Assembly (NCBI RefSeq): GCF_002443155.1
Contig: NZ_CP023667.1
Coordinates: forward strand, 2,108,001 to 2,172,000
Length of the DNA stretch: 64,000 bases
From: Alcaligenes faecalis
GTDB taxonomy: Bacteria > Pseudomonadota > Gammaproteobacteria > Burkholderiales > Burkholderiaceae_B
Direction: 5' to 3'
The position numbers were made by a program, and so were the translations under genes. The notes below the pieces were generated by a model. It was not told the DNA's origin, searched no databases, and was given only the letters and a program-made list of their open reading frames with translations. The stretch's first letter is position 1; every line of letters begins with the position of its first letter. Shown here piece after piece: positions 17,103 to 25,097 of this stretch.

Positions 17103-17187
17103 TGGTGCCCAGGAGAGGACTCGAACCTCCACACCCGAAGGCACATGGACCTGAACCATGCGCGTCTACCAATTCCGCCACCTGGGC
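17103..17187 (-). tRNA. tRNA-Leu (CAG), copy 2
   Basis: The gene is 85 bases with encoded CCA, anticodon CAG in loop TTCAGGT. It is identical to copy 1 except for one acceptor-stem base (C66 instead of T66, which restores G7-C66). It is identical to copy 3 and lies in the opposite orientation to copies 1 and 3. Confidence 0.97.
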
Positions 17188-17236
17188 TCTGACTGCTGGA
17201 TTTGTTTTTCAACGCATCTCTGCAAGACAGAAGATA

Positions 17237-17264
17237 ACTATAGCACGAATTTTAAATAGTGCAA
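17237..17264 (-). promoter_or_regulatory. Promoter of tRNA-Leu copy 2
   Basis: On the minus strand TTGCAC and TATAGT are separated by 16 bases, about 50 bases upstream of the mature tRNA. Confidence 0.6.
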
Positions 17265-17308
17265 ACTATTTCTGTATTTCTCATACCCAACAGAAATAAG
17301 CACGGCCC

Positions 17309-17466
17309 TTGCACTTCATAAGAAACGCTTTTATGCTTATTGCTATATCAAGAGTTGGGGCAACCCATGCCAACCTGTGTACCCGCACAAGGTGGATTCA
17401 AGATATGGCCATCTGGCAATCAATGGGATCATCAAGATACGAACCCGCTGCCAGCGGGTTTTTTTA
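17309..17466 (+). ncRNA. Candidate small RNA or leader with own promoter and terminator
   Basis: A sigma-70-like promoter (TTGCAC at 17309-17314, 17-base spacer, TATGCT at 17332-17337) predicts a start near 17344. A strong intrinsic terminator ends it (AACCCGCTG-CC-CAGCGGGTT then T tract, 17442-17466). The transcript of about 120 bases contains further pairing potential (ACCTGTG/CACAAGGT). It lies 85 bases upstream of an uncharacterised gene. It may be a free small RNA or a terminating leader of that gene. No protein of convincing composition fits inside. Confidence 0.5.
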
Positions 17467-17550
17467 TGTCTGACTGGCGTCAGGCAAAGGGTCTTTTAAT
17501 CCAACTTGCTCACCCGGAACTCCCTTCCAAGAGCTAAACAGGAGTGTTTC

Positions 17551-17895
17551 ATGTCTGCACCGTTTTGTTATCACCTGACTTTAGAACAGCACAGCTACCG
17601 CATTGTCCTGCGCCCCGGTTGTTCCCGGCTGGCCGTTGTGTGCGAATCGCATGCGGATACAGTCGGGCATTACGAGCCGCGCTGGCTGGGTTCCAGTTGT
17701 CGCGGTGGCTATTGGGCCCGCTTCCAGCACGATATTGACAGCACCTTGTTGCTGAACATGGATGCCATTGCCCGCCTGATTGACGAACACCGTCTGGCTC
17801 ATCCCGATACTGTGCTGGATACGGATTTGCAGCCCGTCCTGAAAGTAGGCGGACGCTTGCGCGCCCAGCCCTACCCTCAGCAAAAAGCCGCTTAG
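17551..17895 (+). CDS. Hypothetical protein, 114 residues
   Basis: ATG at 17551 follows CAGGAG at good spacing. The protein reads as a compact soluble domain. Its visible features are a YRIVLRPGCSRLAVVCESHAD start, a GGYWARF segment and an Asp/Leu-rich helix, LNMDAIARLIDEHRLAHPD. There is no signal peptide, membrane span or known motif that I recognise. It overlaps the end of the convergent ferric-reductase gene by 4 bases. A candidate small RNA or terminating leader lies just upstream. The function is unknown. Confidence 0.7.
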   Translation: MSAPFCYHLTLEQHSYRIVLRPGCSRLAVVCESHADTVGHYEPRWLGSSCRGGYWARFQHDIDSTLLLNMDAIARLIDEHRLAHPDTVLDTDLQPVLKVGGRLRAQPYPQQKAA

Positions 17896-18692
17896 TCCAG
17901 AAGTGGGGCATCCTCGCCCTGATCGCCTTGACGCCAGTAGCTGCTGGCCCGAATCGCGCCTTTATCCAGACCGCGTTCTTGCACCCAGTACTCGCGCAGG
18001 CTTTGAGCAATGGAATACTCTGCGGCAACCCATACATAGCCGGTACCGCTCAACTCGGGTGCGGCACGCAGTGCATCCAGAATGCCATTCAGACCCGCCA
18101 GCGAAGGAATCCAGTTCACGGTGACGTGATCCGGCGCTTCCATCGCCCCCACGGTCAGCAGATTGCGTGCCAGCACGTACACCTGCACCTTCACATTGGA
18201 AGGCAGTTCTTTCACTCGTCGCGCCATGGCCGGCACAGCGGTTTCATCGCCAATAAGGATTTGCCAATCCAGATCCTTGCTGACCAGAAAGGAGCCGCGC
18301 GGACCGGCCACGCCCAGCTTGTCGCCCTCTTTGGCGTGCATGGCCCACTGGCATGCCGGGCCTTCACCGTGGACCACAAAATCAATATCCATCTCAAGTT
18401 CCTGTTCACGGAACTCTCGAGGGGTGTAGTCGCGGATGGGGGGCTTTTCCTGTCCGGCGGCAAAGACCATGCCACGATCGCCCATTTGGGGCAGCCGCAG
18501 TTCTTTGGTGATCGGGTCCGGGAAAATCAGTTTGACGTGATCGTCAAAGCCGGGGGTATAAAAACCTTCCAGATCCGAGCCTTCCAGGGTGATGCGCACC
18601 ATATCAGGCCCCAGTTCGCGTCGCTTCTTAACGGTCAGCAAACGCAACTTCAAGGTATGAGCAACTTTCTGCGTTAATTGTTCGGACTGCAT
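17892..18692 (-). CDS. Siderophore-interacting protein / ferric-chelate reductase (YqjH/ViuB-like)
   Basis: The protein has 266 residues. The FAD domain (about 15-130) contains the flavin signature RDYTPREF. The SIP C-terminal NAD(P)H domain (about 135-250) contains ILIGDETAVPAMARRVKELP and YVWVAAEYSIAQSLREYW. It releases iron from siderophores in the cytosol by NAD(P)H-driven reduction. It follows the padR gene by 2 bases, with AAGGAG before its start, so both are co-transcribed from a promoter with a Fur-like box. The arrangement resembles the E. coli yqjH-yqjI pair, where the PadR protein represses the reductase gene. Confidence 0.93.
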   Translation of the reverse strand: MQSEQLTQKVAHTLKLRLLTVKKRRELGPDMVRITLEGSDLEGFYTPGFDDHVKLIFPDPITKELRLPQMGDRGMVFAAGQEKPPIRDYTPREFREQELEMDIDFVVHGEGPACQWAMHAKEGDKLGVAGPRGSFLVSKDLDWQILIGDETAVPAMARRVKELPSNVKVQVYVLARNLLTVGAMEAPDHVTVNWIPSLAGLNGILDALRAAPELSGTGYVWVAAEYSIAQSLREYWVQERGLDKGAIRASSYWRQGDQGEDAPLLD

Positions 18693-18694
18693 TC

Positions 18695-19273
18695 TTAAGA
18701 CTCCTTGGGCAAGTTCCGTATTTCGGCGATGGCTTTTTCCAGAACGGCCACCACCTCAGCCTGTCGTTCCAGACTGGCTGTTGATTGTTCAAACATGGCC
18801 TGCTTCAGGCTGTGGCGTACCTGGACAAATTCTGGCAACCAGCCTGTTTGCTCCTGTGCGGCCTTCAAATCCTCGTCGCTGTTGTGCTCGGCCAGCATTT
18901 GCCGTATCCAAACCAGCTTGCGTCCGCGATAGGTCAGGGATTGCATCAGGTAATCGCACTTTTCCTTTTGCTCTTCCAGATACGTTTGACCTTCCTTGGT
19001 CAGGCTATACATCTTGCGACGACCTTCTTCTTCGATCAGCACCCAGCCTTGCGTGGCGCAATACGCCAGGGCGGGATACACCGCGCCTGCGCTGGGCACA
19101 TAGCTGTTCTGGCTAAGCTGCGCAAAGCGGCGAATCAACTGGTAACCGTGAGTACTGCCCTCTTTGAGCAGAACCATCAGCATGAGCTGCATGGCCCGAG
19201 CGGAGTACTTTCGGCCCTGGCCCATATCCAGCAGCATGCGCTCGACATCCAATGTATTGAATTTCATGTTCAT
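18695..19273 (-). CDS. PadR-family transcriptional regulator (YqjI-like)
   Basis: The protein has 192 residues. The PadR winged helix spans about 25-100 (LMLMVLLKEGSTHGYQLIRR, PSAGAVYPALAYCATQGWV, GRRKMYSLTKEGQTYL). A Vir-type helical dimerisation tail follows (110-190). Unlike E. coli YqjI it has no His/Cys-rich nickel-binding N-terminus, so metal sensing through that segment is not expected. It lies upstream of and next to the siderophore-interacting reductase gene. Autoregulation and control of that reductase are inferred from the family. Confidence 0.9.
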   Translation of the reverse strand: MNMKFNTLDVERMLLDMGQGRKYSARAMQLMLMVLLKEGSTHGYQLIRRFAQLSQNSYVPSAGAVYPALAYCATQGWVLIEEEGRRKMYSLTKEGQTYLEEQKEKCDYLMQSLTYRGRKLVWIRQMLAEHNSDEDLKAAQEQTGWLPEFVQVRHSLKQAMFEQSTASLERQAEVVAVLEKAIAEIRNLPKES

Positions 19274-19300
19274 ACTCTTATGCTATATCACACGACACAC

Positions 19301-19319
19301 TATAATGATAATGAGAATG
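19301..19319 (-). promoter_or_regulatory. Fur box upstream of padR-ferric reductase operon
   Basis: The 19 bases TATAATGATAATGAGAATG match the classical Fur consensus GATAATGATAATCATTATC at 14 positions. They form consecutive TATAAT, GATAAT and GAGAAT hexamers. They lie 28 bases before the padR start, where Fur would block transcription when iron is plentiful. Confidence 0.75.
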
Positions 19320-19364
19320 CCAATCAACTAGAAATTGGAATTAAATTTATCGAGCTAAAAACGC

Positions 19365-19394
19365 TTGCTTTACTTTGGAATTTCGTCCTATAAT
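19365..19394 (+). promoter_or_regulatory. Promoter of tRNA-Leu copy 3
   Basis: TTGCTT (19365-19370) and a perfect TATAAT (19389-19394) are separated by 18 bases, 34 bases before the mature tRNA. Confidence 0.7.
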
Positions 19395-19428
19395 TTAATG
19401 CTTGAGACGGGCAGCAGCCTGAATCAAA

Positions 19429-19513
19429 GCCCAGGTGGCGGAATTGGTAGACGCGCATGGTTCAGGTCCATGTGCCTTCGGGTGTGGAGGTTCGAGTCCT
19501 CTCCTGGGCACCA
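19429..19513 (+). tRNA. tRNA-Leu (CAG), copy 3
   Basis: The gene is 85 bases with encoded CCA and is identical to copy 2. The acceptor stem is GCCCAGG/CCTGGGC, the anticodon CAG, with the class II variable arm. It is in the same orientation as copy 1. Confidence 0.97.
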
Positions 19514-19523
19514 CAAATTCCTC

Positions 19524-19557
19524 AAAAAGCCGATCATTTTGCAATGATCGGCTTTTT
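19524..19557 (+). terminator. Terminator of tRNA-Leu copy 3
   Basis: The stem GCCGATCATT...AATGATCGGC is flanked by A and T tracts. It has the same design as the other two tRNA-Leu terminators but a diverged loop side. Confidence 0.9.
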
Positions 19558-19758
19558 GTTTTTCGTCTTCAGAAAACACAGTGTTTAAGGGCCTTGCTTG
19601 AAGGCGAAAATGATTGGCATGCAGATCCTGCGGGGATCACCTCAATGCGCCTAATCCCTCTGCTGGGCACATCAACCGCCAACAGGCAGAGCTTCTGTCA
19701 GGATGCGGCCAGAAGCGCCCAGAATCAATTCCAGATGTACTGAATAACTGCCAGCCAC

Positions 19759-19800
19759 AAAAAAGCCGAAACAAGGCTCATGCTGTTTCGGCTCTTTTTT
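19759..19800. terminator. Bidirectional terminator after the flavoprotein gene
   Basis: AGCCGAAACA...TGTTTCGGCT has T runs in both directions (AAAAAA before, TTTTTT after), 52 bases beyond the stop of the minus-strand flavoprotein gene. Confidence 0.85.
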
Positions 19801-19851
19801 AACTCTGACGGTGTTATAGCAAGCTATTCAGCTATCCCGCCCTCTTGGGCA

Positions 19852-20925
19852 TCATTCCAATGCGCGATGACGGCGTTGCCAGAAAGGCTGCGCCGCGTAG
19901 CGTTGCTCCATGCCATACAAAGCGTGCTGCGAATTCAGATGACGCACCAAGCCCAGCAAATAGTCTTTCTCATAAGCACGTGCCGGCTCCGGATTGCCTT
20001 GCGTCAGGGCCACAGCAGCTTGTGCCGATTGTGATCCGCTCCACAAGGCCGTTGCCAAACCATTGGCAGCCAAAGGGTCCATGGCCGCGCCTGCATCACC
20101 GGCACGCAAGATGCGGCCTTCCACGAAGTAAGACACCGTACAGCTGGCGGCAGCGCTGACTTTAGGAGTGTGATCCGCCATCTGGCTATCCAGACCCAGG
20201 CTTTCCATACGCACCCGTGCCGCGTCGGCACAGCTCAGCAAACCGGCCCATACCGAACCATCACGACTCAAGCCATCGGGCAAAAGATCCGAGTCCGAGA
20301 ACAAGGCCACCATCAAACGATGGCCAGGCATGGGGGACAAATACCACCAACCCAATTCGACGGCTTCCACCAGCGAAGCGGCCAATGGCTCGGACCCTTC
20401 GGGCAAGTCAAAGATGTGCCAGGCAGCAACCAGCCTGTCCAGACGATGACGTTCGGCGGCCGCTCCGGCGGACAGGGCGGCACGACCCGTGCAATCGATC
20501 AAGGCAGCGGCCTCCAGGCTGCTACCGTCTGCCAGCCTGGTAATCACACCCTCAGCCTGATGCTCCAGACCCAGGACGCGCGTTTGACGGATACTGACCT
20601 TCGCTTCTTTTTGTACGCGCTCAAACAGCGCCTGCTCCAGACGGGCCTTGTCCAGCAGATAGCCCTGCCCGTCCTCATCCTGCACGGTGCGCAATCCTGA
20701 GCCACCCCATACCGAAAAACGCCCTTGTGAACGTAAGGCCACCGTCTCATTCAAGCAGCTTGCCCAGCCCAGACTAGTCAACACCACGACTCCACGTTCA
20801 GACAAGGTTTCGCCAAACGAGGGTTGGGGCTCCTGGGGAGCCACTAATGTCACTTCCTGACCTTGCATGCTCAGGCGACGCGCCGCCGCTAAACCCGCCA
20901 CACCGGCGCCAACAACAATAATCAT
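19852..20925 (-). CDS. FAD-dependent monooxygenase-like protein (LodB/GoxB/QhpG or tryptophan-halogenase-like)
   Basis: The protein has 357 residues. The N-terminal FAD motif is VVGAGVAGLAAARRL (4-18), and the second flavin motif is GRILRAGDAGAAMDPLAANGLATAL (about 275-299). The best-fitting group is the tryptophan-halogenase-like flavoproteins that modify amino-acid residues in partner proteins: LodB/GoxB mature quinone oxidases, and QhpG hydroxylates a peptide tryptophan. No quinoprotein oxidase or QhpC-like partner is in the window, so the substrate is unknown. The halogenase WxWxIP motif is not evident. A 14-codon frame ends 4 bases before the start. Confidence 0.75.
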   Translation of the reverse strand: MIIVVGAGVAGLAAARRLSMQGQEVTLVAPQEPQPSFGETLSERGVVVLTSLGWASCLNETVALRSQGRFSVWGGSGLRTVQDEDGQGYLLDKARLEQALFERVQKEAKVSIRQTRVLGLEHQAEGVITRLADGSSLEAAALIDCTGRAALSAGAAAERHRLDRLVAAWHIFDLPEGSEPLAASLVEAVELGWWYLSPMPGHRLMVALFSDSDLLPDGLSRDGSVWAGLLSCADAARVRMESLGLDSQMADHTPKVSAAASCTVSYFVEGRILRAGDAGAAMDPLAANGLATALWSGSQSAQAAVALTQGNPEPARAYEKDYLLGLVRHLNSQHALYGMEQRYAAQPFWQRRHRALE

Positions 20926-21132
20926 GCCTTCATCCCCAGGTTCCCGCCTGCTTTGTCAGCGGGATAATGTCCATAGAACCGCGTTGTATGCCCACATCAA
21001 GCGCGGGCGGAACTCCCGCCAGCCCGATGGGCCCCGGACGTTTTACCACGACTCCTATCCAAGACCAAACCACCCGGCGTCGAATTAAGCCATTCGCACA
21101 AGATCGAAAATGTAGAAAAACCGAGGCATTGT
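20926..21132. other. Short spacer between flavoprotein and prepilin peptidase genes
   Basis: The only open frame adjoining a real gene start is a 14-codon one (20930-20974, minus) that ends 4 bases before the flavoprotein start. No promoter or terminator is convincing. Confidence 0.4.
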
Positions 21133-21813
21133 TTACAGAATGCGAGGCAGGGAAAACAGCATGACCCAGCCTCCCAGAACCAGATAAGGGCCAAAATGAA
21201 TCGCCTGCCCGACTTGCAGACGCCCGCCAAGGCGCAAGACCAAAGCCGCCAGCAAACCCAGCAGGGAGGCTGCCAACAGAATCCCCGGCAAGGCGGCGGC
21301 TCCCAGCCACGCTCCCAACGCGGCCAGCAATTTGAAGTCGCCATAGCCCATACCCGCACGCCCGGTCAGCAACAAGAACACATGATTCAACAACCACAGC
21401 AGGCCGTAACCCAGTGCTGCGCCAATCACGGCCAAAGGCAGGCTGCTGAAGGTGTGATCCAGGTTGACCAGCAAACCCAGCCACAGCAAGGGTAAAGTCA
21501 GGCGATCGGGCAGATAGCCGGTCTCCGCGTCAATCCAGGCCAGCAAGGCCGTCCCGGCGATCAACACGCAAGCCGCCGCTGCCGCTGGTGTCAGTTGCCA
21601 GCGCCAACCGGCCCAGAGCATCAGAACCAGGGCCAGACTCTGGCATACCCATCCCCATTGACGATGGACACGCGACGAACGCCCGGCCAGTTCAGGCTCC
21701 AGTTCTATGGGCAAGCTCCAGGACAAGCGTCGGGCAGGCCAGAAAAAACAAACCGCCAAAACCAGAGCAAGCCCCATTCCCGCCCAGGCATTGCCCCACG
21801 ACGTCCACATCAT
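21133..21813 (-). CDS. A24-family prepilin peptidase, short form
   Basis: The protein has 226 residues and about seven hydrophobic segments. The aspartyl peptidase motifs of type IV prepilin peptidases are present: WIDAETGYLPDRLT (first Asp, about 91) and GMGYGDFKLLAALGAWLG (GxGD). AIHFGPYLVLGGW matches the conserved AIPFGPFLALG tail motif. Standard PilD is about 290 residues with an N-terminal cytoplasmic methyltransferase domain carrying two CxxC pairs. Here that region is short and has no CxxC, so the protein probably cleaves prepilins without N-methylating them, or serves a Flp/Tad-like system. No pilin genes are nearby. Confidence 0.85.
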   Translation of the reverse strand: MMWTSWGNAWAGMGLALVLAVCFFWPARRLSWSLPIELEPELAGRSSRVHRQWGWVCQSLALVLMLWAGWRWQLTPAAAAACVLIAGTALLAWIDAETGYLPDRLTLPLLWLGLLVNLDHTFSSLPLAVIGAALGYGLLWLLNHVFLLLTGRAGMGYGDFKLLAALGAWLGAAALPGILLAASLLGLLAALVLRLGGRLQVGQAIHFGPYLVLGGWVMLFSLPRIL

Positions 21814-22038
21814 ATTGATCCTTCACCGGGTTAATAAACGCGCGCCTGCACAGGCCACGCTGCCCAAATCCTAGCAGAGCCTTGCGTGCTTTTGATGACG
21901 TAAGCATTTTTTGCTCCAGGGGGAGCAAAGCGGGATCATGGCATTTTTTTGTTACCCGAATGACAGACAGAGCCCAGCAAGGCTAGGCATAATGCGCTTC
22001 ACACCTTTGTTTCGCTTACGGATGAATAAGGAAGCGCT

Positions 22039-24072
22039 ATGAACCACTTTGTGCCCCACGCTGCGCGTACACCTCGACTGCGCTCTTTGACCGGCGCCCT
22101 GCTCCTGGTCTGGATGGGCTCGGCAGCCAGTACCGCCTGGGCCCAGCAGATCGAGTCCATTACCTTATCCAGCGCCGGTATGGCCGAGATCGAGCGACAA
22201 ATCCCCATTTCCGACGCGGGCACTGCCCAGTTGCGTGTCCCCCTGACCCAGGTCGATGACATTCTGAAAACCCTGATGGCTGTCGACGGCAAGAACCGCA
22301 TCGAATCCCTGACGCTATCCGGTTTGGCCCCGCTGAAAGAAAGCTTTGACAGCCTGCCCTTCTCGGCCAAAGACCTGCGCTCGCCCGCTACCCTGGCGCA
22401 GGCCCTGCGCGGCCAGCAAGTCAGCGCCAGTTCGCAGGGTCGTCTGGTACGAGGTGCCGTTCTGGGCGTGCAAGCAACCGCCGCCACCAACGAACGCCCC
22501 GCCCAGGCCATCTTGAGCGTGCTGACTGAGCAAGGCCAGATCCAGACCCTGGAGCTGGGCCCGGATACCAGTCTGGAGATTCTGGATAAAACCTTGCAGC
22601 AGCAATTGCAGCAGGCCACCCAAGTGCTGGCAGGCCAAAGCAATCAGCAATCGCGTGATATTCAGCTGGTCCTGAACAAGACCGATACCCAGACAGCGCG
22701 CCTGTCTTACCTGATTCCCGCACCGGTCTGGAAAAGCTCCTATCGCCTGATGATGCAGGACGGCAAGGCCCGCCTGCAGGCCTGGGCCATTTTTGAGAAC
22801 ACCAGCGGCGAAGACTGGAAGGATGTGAAAGTCACCCTCAGCTCCGGTTCGCCAGTGATGCTGCGCCAGCGTCTGCTGGAGCGGTACTGGAACGAACGTC
22901 CCGAACTGCCGGTTGCAGTAGGCAGCTCCATCGCCCCGCAAGCGGACACTCAAGCCACGGTCAGCGCGAATCAAGCTCGCAAAGCAACTGGCGCCGCCAT
23001 GCGTGCCCGCATGGCTCCAGCCGCCCCCGCTCCCATCATGATGGAAAGCGCGGCGTACGCGGCCGATAGCAGCATGGCCAAACAGTGGGCTGCGGGCGGC
23101 GCGGGTGCCAGCACCCAGGCACAGGAAGGGCTGACTCAAGTACGCTTCACGCTGCCTCAGACGCTGAGCGTCCCCACAGGCCAAACTGTATCGGTGCCTT
23201 TTATCGATACGTCTTTGCAAGCCGAATCTCTGTCGGTTTACCGCAGCGGCCAGGCAGGTGATCACCCCACCGCCGCTATCTGGGTCAACAATGAACAGGC
23301 CAACAGCCTGCCACCAGGCATTATCACGGTCTTCAATGAACAGGACGGCCATGTGGGTGACGCGGAGCTGGCCGGCCTGCCTGCTGGCGAGCAGCGCCTG
23401 ATCTACTTTGCCCAGGACAGCAAAGTGCAGATCCGCGAAGAGCAGACGGATGAATATCGCCTGAGCAAAACCCGCGTGACGGACGGCGTAGCTCGTTCGG
23501 AATGGACACGCTTGCAGAACTTCCGCTATGAGATCAAAGCCCCGGCCGATGAAGATCGTACCGTGCTGATCCAGTTGCCCCGTCAGGACGGCTGGACGCT
23601 CAAATCGGATGCGCACGATAGCGACACGGCCCAGGAGCACCGCCTGAAAGTGAAGGTTGCCAAAGGCAAGACAGTCACTGTCACCGCCCAGCTGAGCCTG
23701 CAGGACCATGTGGAACTGCGTCTGGAAGAAATCGACGAGAACATGCTGCTGCAATGGCGTGGCAACGGTGAGGACAGCGCGCAGCAAGCCAAGATGGACA
23801 AGCTGATCGAGCTGCGTCGTCAACTGAGCCAGGCCCAGCAGGCTCAAAACCAGGCCGTCGAGCGCCTGAACGAAACCGTGGCCGAACAGGAGCGCATCCG
23901 CGCCAACCTGGCAGCAGTCAGTGCCCAAAGCACCTTAGGGCAGCGCTTTAGCGAGCAACTGGCCCAGCAGGAAGACCAGATTGCCAGCCAGCGCAAAGCC
24001 GTTCAGGAACAGCGCGACGCCGTGCAAAAAGCCCGTCAGGCTTTTGAAAAGGGTCTGGCCGAACTGGCTTGA
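22039..24072 (+). CDS. DUF4139 domain-containing exported protein
   Basis: The protein has 677 residues with an AAGGA site before the ATG. It has a signal peptide (1-36, ending TAWA). The DUF4139 beta-rich body (about 200-560) contains the typical YLIPAPVWKSSYRLM and FENTSGEDWKDVKVTLSSGSP. An Ala/Met/Pro-rich insert lies at about 305-345. A Gln-rich coiled coil (about 575-670) forms the C-terminus. Related proteins include the mucoidy inhibitor A-like family, but the function is unknown. It is probably periplasmic and monocistronic. Confidence 0.85.
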   Translation: MNHFVPHAARTPRLRSLTGALLLVWMGSAASTAWAQQIESITLSSAGMAEIERQIPISDAGTAQLRVPLTQVDDILKTLMAVDGKNRIESLTLSGLAPLKESFDSLPFSAKDLRSPATLAQALRGQQVSASSQGRLVRGAVLGVQATAATNERPAQAILSVLTEQGQIQTLELGPDTSLEILDKTLQQQLQQATQVLAGQSNQQSRDIQLVLNKTDTQTARLSYLIPAPVWKSSYRLMMQDGKARLQAWAIFENTSGEDWKDVKVTLSSGSPVMLRQRLLERYWNERPELPVAVGSSIAPQADTQATVSANQARKATGAAMRARMAPAAPAPIMMESAAYAADSSMAKQWAAGGAGASTQAQEGLTQVRFTLPQTLSVPTGQTVSVPFIDTSLQAESLSVYRSGQAGDHPTAAIWVNNEQANSLPPGIITVFNEQDGHVGDAELAGLPAGEQRLIYFAQDSKVQIREEQTDEYRLSKTRVTDGVARSEWTRLQNFRYEIKAPADEDRTVLIQLPRQDGWTLKSDAHDSDTAQEHRLKVKVAKGKTVTVTAQLSLQDHVELRLEEIDENMLLQWRGNGEDSAQQAKMDKLIELRRQLSQAQQAQNQAVERLNETVAEQERIRANLAAVSAQSTLGQRFSEQLAQQEDQIASQRKAVQEQRDAVQKARQAFEKGLAELA

Positions 24073-24081
24073 TCCCGGTCC

Positions 24082-24957
24082 TTATGCCGGTGCAGGCAAC
24101 TCGGCCTGCACCTGCTCCAGAAACGCGCGTATGGCATGGCCCTGCGCGCGTTCTTTCAGGCAGTACACGAACTCGCTCAAATGAGCCGACACATCACTCA
24201 GCGGCAAGCTGATGATGTCCGGATGCGCAGGCACCTCGCGCAAGGGCAGCAAGCTGGCTCCCATGCCACATACCACCCCCCACCCTATCGCCTCCCGGCT
24301 GCCTATTTCCAGAATCTGGCCTGGTTCCTGCCCGGCCTGACGAAACACTTGATGACACAGTTCCCGCGTCATGGAACCTTGCTCGCGCATCAAGATGGGA
24401 TAGCGACACAAATCCATAATGCGTACACGCTGACGGTTTGCCAAAGGATGGTCCACCCGCAGCACAGCGACCAGAGGATCGGAGGCCAGCAGCAGGCGCA
24501 CCAGGCGCGCGTCATCAACTAAAGCAGAGGACGCGATTACGTCCAGTTGATAGTCATGCAGGGCCCCCAGAACCCGTTGCGAGTTATCAATGCTCAAACG
24601 CATCTTCACGCCGGGGTAGGCCTGATGAAAATTCCGTAATACCGCCATGATGTAATACGGCCCGGTTGCGCCTACGCGCAATATGCCACTTTTCAGATCG
24701 CGCAGATCGCGCAAGCTGAAATCGATCTGCGCGGCCTGCTGCATCAACTGCTCGACCTGGGGCAGGAGCCGTTCCCCTTGCTGGCTCAAGTACACACCCT
24801 TGCCTTGCCTATAGAACAGCTCCACGCCATAGCGGGTTTCCAGCTGCCGCAGATGCGACGTCACCGTGGGTTGGCTGATCCCCAGTTGCTGGGCAGCCTT
24901 GGTAATAGAGCCACAATGGGCGGTGGCGTGAAAGGACTTCAGTTCCAGAGCCAGCAT
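24082..24957 (-). CDS. LysR-family regulator of aminoethylphosphonate catabolism
   Basis: The ATG at 24957 is preferred (AAGGAG upstream), giving 291 residues; the longer TTG start adds nine. The LysR helix-turn-helix is SITKAAQQLGISQPTVTSHL (about 17-36), and a type 2 periplasmic-binding effector domain spans about 85-290. It is transcribed divergently from the AEP transport and phosphonatase genes, 140 bases away. It matches the phosphonate-utilisation-associated LysR group. It should activate the operon when AEP or a breakdown product is present. Confidence 0.88.
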   Translation of the reverse strand: MLALELKSFHATAHCGSITKAAQQLGISQPTVTSHLRQLETRYGVELFYRQGKGVYLSQQGERLLPQVEQLMQQAAQIDFSLRDLRDLKSGILRVGATGPYYIMAVLRNFHQAYPGVKMRLSIDNSQRVLGALHDYQLDVIASSALVDDARLVRLLLASDPLVAVLRVDHPLANRQRVRIMDLCRYPILMREQGSMTRELCHQVFRQAGQEPGQILEIGSREAIGWGVVCGMGASLLPLREVPAHPDIISLPLSDVSAHLSEFVYCLKERAQGHAIRAFLEQVQAELPAPA

Positions 24958-25097
24958 GCTGTCGCTCTCCTTGCTAAGACTCAAAGCCCAAATTATCCGA
25001 TTCTCGTATTACAGAAATTAGTTGTACTGTCATAGGGCCGCCATATACGACTCCCATACTGACGTTCATGACATTCATGACAAGTCGGAACCCCGGG

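Noticed and set aside
8601..17103. Integrative element bounded by tRNA-derived att sites
   Set aside because: No integrase, phage or conjugation gene lies between the tRNA copies. The inverted tRNA orientation is not that of an attL/attR pair, so tRNA duplication is preferred.
20967..21164. Plus-strand 65-codon frame between the flavoprotein and prepilin peptidase genes
   Set aside because: It runs into the antisense of the peptidase gene, and there is no start signal.
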